In this document: positions 16,961-24,490 of the stretch, in pieces
How the letters are laid out: each line of letters opens with the position of its first letter
Position numbering within the stretch: position 1 is the first letter of the stretch
Source of the DNA: Klebsiella pneumoniae
GTDB lineage: Bacteria > Pseudomonadota > Gammaproteobacteria > Steroidobacterales > Steroidobacteraceae
Reading direction: 5' to 3'
DNA: 64,000 nt
Assembly (NCBI GenBank): GCA_945873095.1
Contig: CAMCBU010000001.1
Coordinates: 62,001 to 126,000 of the forward strand
Program-made: the position numbers and the translations under genes
The notes under the pieces: model-generated
The model's database searches: none
Told to the model about the DNA's origin: nothing
Seen by the model: only the letters and a program-made list of their open reading frames with translations

Positions 16961-17638
16961 TTATTCGATCGTCGGTTTCGCCAGACCGACGAAAGCCGCG
17001 ACCAACAACAGCAACCAAATCGCGAGAATGAAGGGTCGCGTCCGATCGAAGCCACGCACGAGTTCGGCTTCGAGCTCAGGCGAGGAACCCTCGCTGAGGA
17101 TCTTGCGCAGTGCCGGCCCAATCGGCTTGCCGCGCAAGCGGATCATGATGCCGCAGAACACCAACACGCCAAACAGCGCGACCTTGATCGATATCCAGTC
17201 GGTCACGAGCGGCCCCCGACCCGCGAGGCCTGTGGCACCCGTCAAGAGAAGGATCGCCACGAGCGCGAAGCGCCACACGAGATCGATGCTGCGCAAGCGC
17301 TCGGCGAGCGGCGTACCTTGGTGATGGTGGATGGCCCACACGAACCACAACCAGCCGACACCGATGAGCCAAGTCACCAGCGCCGCTGACGCCGACCAGG
17401 CGATCACACCGGACGCGACGCCGAGTGTCGTGCCAACAGGCAGCATCAGCACCAGCGAGTAGCGTGGTAACTGATCGACCCAGCCCATGATGCGTAGCGC
17501 GGTTCGGCGCGCCTCGAGCGTGAGCGTCGTGTCTTGCACATAGCGTGCAGAGTAGAAAACACCGATATCGGCGCCTAGCCAATACACGAACAACAACAAG
17601 TGCAACAACACCAAGAGCGCGTAGATCTCGCCGGACAT
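16961..17638 (-). CDS. Multi-pass membrane protein, paralogue of the divergent neighbour
   Basis: 225 residues from the ATG at 17638. About five or six hydrophobic helices. The first helix has LLLFVYWLGADIGVFYSARYV, matched in the neighbour by MLLVYWLGGDLGVLLLAKAA; the second has DQLPRYSLVLMLPVGTTL, matched by DLIPRLCFTLMFPVGLQL; the last loop has GKPIGPALRKILSEGSSPELE, matched by FRPIGPAFMRLAAEGSQPDIE. So the two are related by duplication. A CopD-like (copper or haem linked) fold is possible because of paired helices with conserved His and Arg residues, but I do not assign a function. It converges with the GST gene. Confidence 0.75.
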   Translation of the reverse strand: MSGEIYALLVLLHLLLFVYWLGADIGVFYSARYVQDTTLTLEARRTALRIMGWVDQLPRYSLVLMLPVGTTLGVASGVIAWSASAALVTWLIGVGWLWFVWAIHHHQGTPLAERLRSIDLVWRFALVAILLLTGATGLAGRGPLVTDWISIKVALFGVLVFCGIMIRLRGKPIGPALRKILSEGSSPELEAELVRGFDRTRPFILAIWLLLLVAAFVGLAKPTIE

Positions 17639-17678
17639 GATCGAGTAATCCCCCTGCACATTTCGTAGAATCGAGCAC

Positions 17679-18344
17679 ATGGACCATACCATCTGGGTCT
17701 TTCTCCATGTGATGCTGCTCGTCTACTGGTTGGGCGGAGATCTCGGCGTCCTCTTGTTGGCCAAGGCAGCCAAGCGACCCGATCTGTCGTTTGCGGAGCG
17801 CGCCTTCGCGCTGCAGATGGCGGTGCGGATCGATCTGATACCGCGCCTGTGCTTCACCTTGATGTTCCCGGTCGGCTTGCAACTCACCGCCTCCGGTGGA
17901 TTCGCGGTCATTCCCAACTGGGCCTTGATGCTCACTTGGTTGGCGAGCGCTGCATGGATCGTGCTGTTGCTTGCCATCGGTCGAGCCGAGGGCACTCCGC
18001 GGGCCGCCACACTCAATCGACTGCATCTCGCCTGGCAAGCGCTGCTGCTGCTCGGTTTTGGCAGCTTGGGCGTTTTTGCACTGATGGGCCTTGGCCCGTT
18101 GCCCGGCGGTTGGTACGGGCTCAAGATCGCGCTCTTCGCGCTGATCTTCGCGATGGGCATCGGAATCGATATCGCGTTTCGTCCCATCGGCCCGGCGTTC
18201 ATGCGTCTGGCTGCCGAAGGGAGTCAGCCGGATATCGAGCAAGCGATCAGCCGCGCCGTCGATGGAGCGATTCGTTACGTGCTCGGTTTGTACGCGCTGC
18301 TCATCGCCATCACCTTCATCGGTATCACGAAATTAATTTTTTAA
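17679..18344 (+). CDS. Multi-pass membrane protein, paralogue of the divergent neighbour
   Basis: 221 residues, with helices over almost the whole length. It shares with the minus-strand neighbour the VYWLGxDxGV motif in helix 1, the D-x-I/L-PR helix 2 start, and an RPIGPA-x10-GSxPxxE loop before the last helix. Only 40 bases separate the two start codons. TAGAAT (17666-17671) ends 7 bases before the ATG, so the transcript may be almost leaderless. The alpha/beta-hydrolase gene follows 22 bases later and may be in the same transcript. Function unknown; inner-membrane location is certain from composition. Confidence 0.75.
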   Translation: MDHTIWVFLHVMLLVYWLGGDLGVLLLAKAAKRPDLSFAERAFALQMAVRIDLIPRLCFTLMFPVGLQLTASGGFAVIPNWALMLTWLASAAWIVLLLAIGRAEGTPRAATLNRLHLAWQALLLLGFGSLGVFALMGLGPLPGGWYGLKIALFALIFAMGIGIDIAFRPIGPAFMRLAAEGSQPDIEQAISRAVDGAIRYVLGLYALLIAITFIGITKLIF

Positions 18345-18366
18345 CACGAGATCCCAAGGAACTGCC

Positions 18367-19170
18367 ATGCCCATTGCACGCATCAACGACCACGATATGT
18401 ATTACGAAGTCCTCGGCCAAGGCGCGCCGGTGTTGTGCATGGGCGGCTGGGGCACCTTCTGTCGTGACAACCACCACCACTTGGCCCGCGGGTTGACCGA
18501 TCGCTATCAAGTGATCCTGTTCGACTACCGCGGCATCGGCGAATCGAGCGACGATCTCACACGACCCTCGACGATGGGGCTGCATGCCGATGATGCGATC
18601 GGTTTACTCGACCACTTGGGTCTCAAGCAGGTGCATCTGGTCGGTCTGGTCGGCATGGGCGCCTGCGTTGCCCAAGAAATCGCCATCAAGCGCCCCGATC
18701 TCGCGCGCAGCATGCTCAACACCGGCGCGTGGTGCGAGGTCGACGATTTTCTGCGCGATCAGCTCGACATGTTCCGCGAGATCCACCGCGACGCGGGCTT
18801 CTTCGCCTTCCAGAAGGTGGTGACGCTGTTGTCTTTCACGCCCGAGTACTACAACGCGAATCACGCCAAGCTGCTCGGTCCGCAAGGCGGCTGGAAAGAG
18901 TTGAACGGGCGTTTCGCCGCGCACTCACGCCTGGTCGAAGCTTGTGTGAACTTCGAATCGCGCAGTCGGCTCGGTCAGGTCAAATGCCCGACGCTGGTGA
19001 TTCACGCCGCACTCGATGTCGTGACGAGCCCGCGTACGACGGTTCCGATCGAAAAGGCGATCCCGGGCGCCATCGGTGAAACCTGGGATGATCTGGCCCA
19101 TGTGGTCGCAGGCAAAGAGCAGAAAATCCGCTTCTGCAATCGTCTGTTCGACTGGCTCGACACCCACTGA
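18367..19170 (+). CDS. Alpha/beta-hydrolase fold protein lacking the nucleophile serine
   Basis: 267 residues. The fold is clear: DYRGIGESSDD, a nucleophile-elbow region, HAALDVVTSP with the acid Asp and LAHVVAGKEQ with the His near residue 247. Relatives carry G-H-S-M-G-G at the elbow; here the stretch reads VGLVGMGACVAQE, and the serine position is Gly96. So the acid and histidine are kept but no usual nucleophile is present. It may be a cofactor-free hydroxynitrile-lyase or dioxygenase-like member, a binding protein, or inactive. A SD-like AAGGAA precedes the ATG. The rhomboid gene starts two bases after the stop. Confidence 0.85.
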   Translation: MPIARINDHDMYYEVLGQGAPVLCMGGWGTFCRDNHHHLARGLTDRYQVILFDYRGIGESSDDLTRPSTMGLHADDAIGLLDHLGLKQVHLVGLVGMGACVAQEIAIKRPDLARSMLNTGAWCEVDDFLRDQLDMFREIHRDAGFFAFQKVVTLLSFTPEYYNANHAKLLGPQGGWKELNGRFAAHSRLVEACVNFESRSRLGQVKCPTLVIHAALDVVTSPRTTVPIEKAIPGAIGETWDDLAHVVAGKEQKIRFCNRLFDWLDTH

Positions 19171-19172
19171 CC

Positions 19173-19751
19173 ATGTTCGGCGCACTGCAACCGATGACTC
19201 GGCTGCTGTTGATCGCGAATGTCGCGATCTTCGCTGCGCAGTGGTTCGCGCCAGCGTTGATCGACGTCTTCGCGCTGTGGCCGATCGGCAGCGGGTTCCA
19301 GCCGTGGCAGATCGTGAGCTACGCGTTCTTACATGGCGGCCTCGCACACATCGGCTTCAACATGATCGGCCTACTGAGCTTCGGCAACGAGCTCGAGGCG
19401 TGGTGGGGACCGAAGCGCTTTTTGCAGTTCTATCTCGCGAGCGTGATAGCCGCCGCGTTGCTGCAACTGGTCGTGACCATGTCGCTCGGCCAGATCGCGC
19501 CGACCGTCGGCGCCTCGGGTGGCATCTTCGGCTTGCTGCTAGGCTTCGCGATGATGTTTCCGCGTCGCAAGATCGTGCCTTTGATACCACCGATCCCGAT
19601 GCCCGCGTGGGTCTTCGTCACGCTATACGGCGCGCTCGAGCTTTATTTGGGCGTGACCGGCACGGCGAGCGGCATCGCGCACTTTGCACATCTCGGCGGC
19701 ATGATCGGCGGTTGGTTCATGCTACGACGCTGGCGAGCGCAGAGCGCCTAG
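19173..19751 (+). CDS. Rhomboid-family intramembrane serine protease
   Basis: 192 residues, six hydrophobic helices. The catalytic dyad is Ser115 in GASGGIFGLL and His173 in HFAHLGGMIGG. The oxyanion-side motif HGGLAHIGFNMIGLLSFG is in helix 2. Rhomboids cut transmembrane substrates within the inner membrane. This is a short bacterial form without extra domains. It begins 2 bases after the hydrolase gene and converges on the MATE gene with no spacer (TAG next to the MATE stop). Confidence 0.93.
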   Translation: MFGALQPMTRLLLIANVAIFAAQWFAPALIDVFALWPIGSGFQPWQIVSYAFLHGGLAHIGFNMIGLLSFGNELEAWWGPKRFLQFYLASVIAAALLQLVVTMSLGQIAPTVGASGGIFGLLLGFAMMFPRRKIVPLIPPIPMPAWVFVTLYGALELYLGVTGTASGIAHFAHLGGMIGGWFMLRRWRAQSA

Positions 19752-21182
19752 TCAGTTTTCGCTGCGCCACAGATCGATCTGTTGCCACCGATTGCTGCGC
19801 CAGCGTCGATACATCACAACGCCGAGCACCATCGCGTAACCCATCAAGGCGAGCCATCCTCCGAGCGCACCGAGTCCCGCCTGCGGCAGCCCGGGAATCC
19901 ACGCCTGCGCCGCGTCAAAAATCAGCGTGTGCGCGAGCGGCACGAAGAAGCCCCAGGACAATACCAACGCCGTCAGCGCGGGAACGCGGGTGTCGCCAGC
20001 CGCTCGCAGACAAAAGCTGGAGCCGAAATACAGCCCGTCGAAGAGCTGATACGCCGCAGCCGGTATCAACAAAACCAGCGCCGTCGACACCACCAAGGGC
20101 GCGCTGGCATCGCCGCTGGCGACGAACCACGGCAACAACCAAGGGCCGATCAACAGCAGCAGCATCGCCACGCCAAACATGAAGCCCGAACAACTGCGCG
20201 CGATCACCGTGCCGACGTGCGCTGCCCACTCGCGGTTACCCGCGCCGATCGCCTGCCCCGTGACCGTGGTGCCTGCCGTCGCTAACCCGAGCGCGGGCAT
20301 GTAAGCCAGTGAGGTCAGCATCATGACGATCTGCGTCGCCGCGGCACCCACATTACCAACTTGGGTGACCATCAACTGCATCAAGGCCACGCCGAGCACA
20401 TCGGCGCCATACATGACACCGATCGGCAAACCGACCGCGAGTTGCCGGCGCACCATGTGCCACCGAGGTCGCCACGTCAGACGGGTGCGGTAACGGGCCG
20501 CAAGCTTCGGCCCCAGCATGATCGAGAGCCCTGCGATCAAGCCACACAACTGAGCGACGTTGGTGCCCCAAGCGGCGCCCGCCATGCCCCAACCCAACTC
20601 GAACATGAAGAATTCATTGGCGGGTACATTCGCCACCGTCGTGACCAGCGCGACGGCCAAAGTCGCCCGGGTCTGTCCGATGCCGTTGAAGAAACTCATC
20701 AGGCCCCAGCTCATCGCGCCTAAGAATGCGCCGGCGATACGCGGCTCCCAATAATCGATGGCCGAGAGGCGCAGGCTCTCCTCGAGGCGGAACCACGCCA
20801 GCACACCATCGCCGAGGTAAGCCGCGAGGAGAAAGAGCGGAATGGCGACGATCGAGCCCCACAAGCCATTCCAGGCTGACTGCGATGCTCTGATCCGACG
20901 ACCCGCCCCGTCCGCTTGCGATACGAACGACTGGGAGGCGAGTCCAACGCCACCGAGCACGAGGATCACGCAAGTCATCAGCCAGTAGATGGCGCCGATC
21001 GCAGCGACGGCATCCGTCGAGAGACGGCCGATGAACCAGACGTCGGTGAGATTGAGCACCGCTTGAATGGCATTGGTGATCATCAGGGGCGCTGCAATGA
21101 TGAGCAGCGCGCGCCAGTCGACACGGCGCCGCCCGGCAGCATCCAGTCGCGCTGCCGGCAAAGTCTCCTGCGCGGGATTCAT
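19752..21182 (-). CDS. MATE-family efflux transporter
   Basis: 476 residues from the ATG at 21182, which overlaps the stop of the NTP/NDP translocase (TGATG). Twelve hydrophobic helices; the first half reads LLIIAAPLMITNAIQAVLNLTDVWFIGRLSTDAVAAIGA, the typical MATE opening, and a matching segment opens the second half around residue 240 (RRQLAVGLPIGVMYGADVLGVALMQLMVTQVGNVGAAA). Such proteins export drugs or metabolites with Na+ or H+. Being the last gene of the ccm run is unusual. It converges with the rhomboid gene. Confidence 0.92.
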   Translation of the reverse strand: MNPAQETLPAARLDAAGRRRVDWRALLIIAAPLMITNAIQAVLNLTDVWFIGRLSTDAVAAIGAIYWLMTCVILVLGGVGLASQSFVSQADGAGRRIRASQSAWNGLWGSIVAIPLFLLAAYLGDGVLAWFRLEESLRLSAIDYWEPRIAGAFLGAMSWGLMSFFNGIGQTRATLAVALVTTVANVPANEFFMFELGWGMAGAAWGTNVAQLCGLIAGLSIMLGPKLAARYRTRLTWRPRWHMVRRQLAVGLPIGVMYGADVLGVALMQLMVTQVGNVGAAATQIVMMLTSLAYMPALGLATAGTTVTGQAIGAGNREWAAHVGTVIARSCSGFMFGVAMLLLLIGPWLLPWFVASGDASAPLVVSTALVLLIPAAAYQLFDGLYFGSSFCLRAAGDTRVPALTALVLSWGFFVPLAHTLIFDAAQAWIPGLPQAGLGALGGWLALMGYAMVLGVVMYRRWRSNRWQQIDLWRSEN

Positions 21183-22474
21183 CGATCGTGGGTTCCGCTT
21201 TCGCGCTCGTGTCGACCGAACACGCCACCGAGCCAAACGGCGACGACCAACATGATGAGACTCACACCACTCAACACCCAAGAGACTCCGACGAGACCGA
21301 GCCCCGCGACGAGCGGATAGGCCAGTTGACTGATGCTGTCACCCCCACGTTGCAGCAAGGTGTCGATCAGGCTCTTGCTCTTGAATTTGCTCTCGGGGTT
21401 GAGCACCGTGAAGAGCATCTCGCGCGTTGGCTTGAACATGCCGTAATCGATCGCCCGACGAAACACCTGCGTGGCGATGAGCACGGCACCGATCGGCATG
21501 AGCGCCAGCAGCACCAATGATCCAATCAACATCATCGGCACGAGACCGAGCGCGATGCGCAAGCCACCCTTGGCAGCAACCCAACCCACTACGCCACCCT
21601 GAAAGATCAGCGCCAACACACTGACCGCAAGATCGATGCGCGCGAACAAAGCAGCCCGATCGGCGAGCGTCGTGTATTCCGCTTCCACGTACTTCGCCTG
21701 CTCTTGGTACATGAATCCGCCCAAGATTTGACCACCGATGATCAAGCCGGCGATGGCCAGCAGATAGGGCGAGGTCACGAGGCGCTTCAGATCGTCGATG
21801 GCGCGTCCACCCACGGGCATCGCCAGGCGCACATCGGGATCAACTCCGGCGCCGTCGGTTTGCGCTTCGAGTTGCTGCGCGCGGCGTCCAAGCACGATCG
21901 CAAGCGCGATGAAGCAGCACGCGACTAAGATGGTCGTCGTCGGACCGATGCTCTGCACGAATAGCGCGTTGAAGAGCGGTCCGGCTATCGCACCGGCACT
22001 GCCGCCGGCGGCGATGAAGCCGAACAAACGCTTCGCTGCATCCGATCTCCAAGCATCGACCATCACGCTCCAGAAGACCGACACGATGAAGAGGTTGAGC
22101 GAGGTCACCGCGACGAAATACACCGCTGCGAGCGTCTTGTTGCCCGGTTGTCCCGACATACCGAGAGCCAGCGTCGCAAACAGCACCACCACGCTGGCAT
22201 AGATCACCGGGAACAACTGGCGGCGCGGCAAACGAGCGACGAGATACCAATAGAGCGGAAGCACTGCCATCATCACGAAAAAGGTGATGTAGAAGAGCGT
22301 CGCGATATAGTCGCGCCCCACTTCGAGCGCGAAGGCTTCGCGCAGACTGCGCAGCATGTAATAGCCCGCAAGCAGCAAAAAATAGGCCCCCGCCGCCGCG
22401 AACAACGCTCGGCCTTCGCCGGGCGCCACCAACCAGCGCAACCGAGTCGTCGTGCCGGCGGTGGCTGTGGTCAT
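21179..22474 (-). CDS. NTP/NDP exchange transporter (ATP/ADP translocase family)
   Basis: 431 residues. It begins with a short cytosolic tail, then GEGRALFAAAGAYFLLLAGYYMLRSLREAFALEVG, the Npt/Tlc family opening with a conserved YYxLRxLRE segment. About 11 to 12 helices follow; RTMxxxG-like TREMLFTVLNPESKFKSKSLIDTLLQRGGD is a second family landmark (translocase conserved KxKxxIDxxxxRxxD). Plastid and intracellular-parasite members swap ATP for ADP; the function in free-living bacteria is not established. It is coupled to ccmI upstream and to the MATE gene downstream by 4-nt overlaps. Confidence 0.88.
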   Translation of the reverse strand: MTTATAGTTTRLRWLVAPGEGRALFAAAGAYFLLLAGYYMLRSLREAFALEVGRDYIATLFYITFFVMMAVLPLYWYLVARLPRRQLFPVIYASVVVLFATLALGMSGQPGNKTLAAVYFVAVTSLNLFIVSVFWSVMVDAWRSDAAKRLFGFIAAGGSAGAIAGPLFNALFVQSIGPTTTILVACCFIALAIVLGRRAQQLEAQTDGAGVDPDVRLAMPVGGRAIDDLKRLVTSPYLLAIAGLIIGGQILGGFMYQEQAKYVEAEYTTLADRAALFARIDLAVSVLALIFQGGVVGWVAAKGGLRIALGLVPMMLIGSLVLLALMPIGAVLIATQVFRRAIDYGMFKPTREMLFTVLNPESKFKSKSLIDTLLQRGGDSISQLAYPLVAGLGLVGVSWVLSGVSLIMLVVAVWLGGVFGRHERESGTHDR

Positions 22475-23520
22475 CGACTCAGCTCGTCGATCACGAGGCG
22501 CTTGAGACCATCTCGTCCCACTTGGTAGGCGATGTTACCGATCGGGTCACCCGCGCGCGGCGTCGCGACGCCGTCTTTGGACCACTTGGCCGAGACCTCG
22601 ACAGATTGTCCTGCTTGAATGGCGAGGCCGGGGACCATGCTGTCGCGCGCCGTCAACTCGAGTGTGACCGGCAAGTCGACCGAGACGCGCTTGACGGCGA
22701 GCGGTGGACCCGGCTGGCCCGGGGCACGCACGAAGACGAACAACACGCCACCCCGCTCGAGACGCGGTTTCATGGCCGCCGAAACCGACACCTCAACCTG
22801 CACGCGGGCGGCACCGCCCGCTCCCGGATCGGTAGACGGAGCGGCGGCAGCGACGGCGACGGGTGTCGTGCCGGAGTTGCCGGCAGCCGCAGCAGCTGAC
22901 GACACTGGCGCAGCCTTCAAACTCGCCACCTGCTGCTCGAGGATGCCGCGTACGTCGGGCGGCGGTGACATCGCGAGCATGGTTTCGAAGCGTTGGATGG
23001 CCAAAGCCACCTCGCCGCGCTTTTGCGCTGCGACCGCCGCGAAGAACAAGGCCTTTTCCGATTGCGGCGCGAGTACGAGCGCCATCTCGAACAAACGCCC
23101 GGAACGCTCGTCGACTTCACCATCGGCTTGCAACACCATCGCTTCGGCCATGCCAAGCAAGGCTTCGGGATTGCGACCCTCCTCGAGACGATCAGCGCGT
23201 CGGAAGGCCCGTTGTGCGAGCGGGTACTGGCCGATCGCCAACTGCGATCGCCCGAGCATCATCCAACCTTCGACATCATCCGGGTTCTTTTCCAGACGTC
23301 TGGCGAGACGCCCCACCATGGCCGACTGTTCGGCCGCCTCGGCTGCCTGCGTTCGATCCCAGTTCGACCATTCGCGATACAACAACAGGCTCGTCAGCAC
23401 CACGGCGACGGCAACGACCGCAGCAACACCGCGCTGGGTTCGCTCACGCACCAGCGGCCAAACGAGTGCAGCGATCGACGCCGCCAAAAGTACCACCGCG
23501 CCGATCCAGAATAGCGTCAC
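22471..23520 (-). CDS. ccmI: Cytochrome c maturation protein CcmI (TPR)
   Basis: 349 residues, starting with GTG at 23520 that overlaps the ccmH stop. One or two N-terminal membrane segments (IGAVVLLAASIAALVWPLV and AAVVAVAVVLTSLLLYRE). Then TPR-like repeats: VEGWMMLGRSQLAIGQYPLAQRAFRRAD and matching copies to about residue 190. A proline/alanine/serine-rich hinge (about 200-230) leads to a C-terminal beta domain. CcmI delivers apocytochrome c to the CcmF/CcmH haem-ligation complex on the periplasmic side. It ends in an ATGA overlap with the nucleotide transporter gene. Confidence 0.93.
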   Translation of the reverse strand: MTLFWIGAVVLLAASIAALVWPLVRERTQRGVAAVVAVAVVLTSLLLYREWSNWDRTQAAEAAEQSAMVGRLARRLEKNPDDVEGWMMLGRSQLAIGQYPLAQRAFRRADRLEEGRNPEALLGMAEAMVLQADGEVDERSGRLFEMALVLAPQSEKALFFAAVAAQKRGEVALAIQRFETMLAMSPPPDVRGILEQQVASLKAAPVSSAAAAAGNSGTTPVAVAAAAPSTDPGAGGAARVQVEVSVSAAMKPRLERGGVLFVFVRAPGQPGPPLAVKRVSVDLPVTLELTARDSMVPGLAIQAGQSVEVSAKWSKDGVATPRAGDPIGNIAYQVGRDGLKRLVIDELSR

Positions 23521-23969
23521 CGCCCAACCCCCTCGTTCTCGTTATCTTCGGCCTGATCGACCATCGCTGCGCGTTGTCGCACGATGCGCACGGCCACGAA
23601 CAAGCCAAACGCCAGCAGCAAGGCCGGTGTCAACCACAGCCAGGCTGTGCGCCAAGACCAGCGCGGTCGAAACAGGATGAAATCGCCGTAGCGTGCACTC
23701 AAATGATCGCGGATTTCCGCATCGGACTTGCCGGCTTCGAGCAACTCGCGAACCTCGCGACGAAGATCGCCCGCCAGACCCACGGGAGAATCGGCGATCG
23801 ATTGGTTCTGGCACTGCATGCAACGCAACTCGTGAGTCAGACTGCGATAGCGCTCTTGCAAGACGGGATCCGCCAACTCGATCGGATCGATGGCGAAGAC
23901 CAACGTCATCGACAAACCGAGCAACAGGCTCCAGAGCACCGCCGCAAAGCGCGGCCGACCGATACTCAT
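23517..23969 (-). CDS. ccmH: Cytochrome c maturation protein CcmH
   Basis: 150 residues from the ATG at 23969, which overlaps the ccmG stop. A signal/anchor helix (AVLWSLLLGLSMTLVFA) is followed by the periplasmic domain with the LRCMQCQNQ motif (Cys50, Cys53), characteristic of the CcmH thioredoxin-like reductant of apocytochrome c. A second helix (WLWLTPALLLAFGLFVAVRIV) lies near the end. Function: reducing the haem-binding CXXCH cysteines together with CcmG. Overlaps ccmI by four bases. Confidence 0.95.
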   Translation of the reverse strand: MSIGRPRFAAVLWSLLLGLSMTLVFAIDPIELADPVLQERYRSLTHELRCMQCQNQSIADSPVGLAGDLRREVRELLEAGKSDAEIRDHLSARYGDFILFRPRWSWRTAWLWLTPALLLAFGLFVAVRIVRQRAAMVDQAEDNENEGVGR

Positions 23970-24490
23970 TTGACACCTCGGATACGCGGCAAGAACTCGT
24001 TCTGCCACGCCAACGGATGCAGAGCGCCCACATGCTTGTAGCGCACGATGCCCGCGGCATCGATCAAAAACGTCTCGGGCGCGCCATAGACACCCCAGTC
24101 GATCGCAATACGACCCTCGCGATCCGCCGGGATGACGGAATAGGGGTTACCGAGCTGCTCCAACCATTGTTGAGCCGCCGCAGGATCGTCTTTCCAGTTG
24201 AGCCCGACGATCGGGATCTCGCCGGCGCCGGCGATCTCGAGGAGCATGTCGTGCTCGCGGCGACACTCCGCGCACCAAGTTCCCCAAACGTTCAGGAGAT
24301 ACCAACGCCCCCGCAGGGACTCGTTCGCAAACGTCTCGGCCGAGCCGAGCACGGGCAACTCGAACTGCGGGGCGGGCTTGTCGATCAATGGTGAGGCGAT
24401 CACCGATTTATTCGGTGCACGCTGGATGCCGACAAACAACAACGCGACCAGCGCGGCAAAGATGCCGGCGGGCAGCAGAAACCGATTCAT
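23966..24490 (-). CDS. ccmG: Thiol:disulfide interchange protein DsbE/CcmG
   Basis: 174 residues. N-terminal membrane anchor (LLPAGIFAALVALLFVGIQ) and a periplasmic thioredoxin-like domain with active site Trp72-Cys73-Ala-Glu-Cys76 in NVWGTWCAECRREHD. The LxGRWYLLNVWG lead-in and the GVYGAPETFLID segment with cis-proline are typical of CcmG. Passes electrons to CcmH and apocytochrome c. Start overlaps the ccmF stop. Confidence 0.96.
   Translation of the reverse strand: MNRFLLPAGIFAALVALLFVGIQRAPNKSVIASPLIDKPAPQFELPVLGSAETFANESLRGRWYLLNVWGTWCAECRREHDMLLEIAGAGEIPIVGLNWKDDPAAAQQWLEQLGNPYSVIPADREGRIAIDWGVYGAPETFLIDAAGIVRYKHVGALHPLAWQNEFLPRIRGVK

Noticed and set aside
17076-18242. A 388-codon minus-strand frame spanning both membrane-protein genes
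   Set aside because: It crosses two convincingly paralogous helical proteins in the wrong frame; composition is Arg/Gln/His rich and non-membrane.
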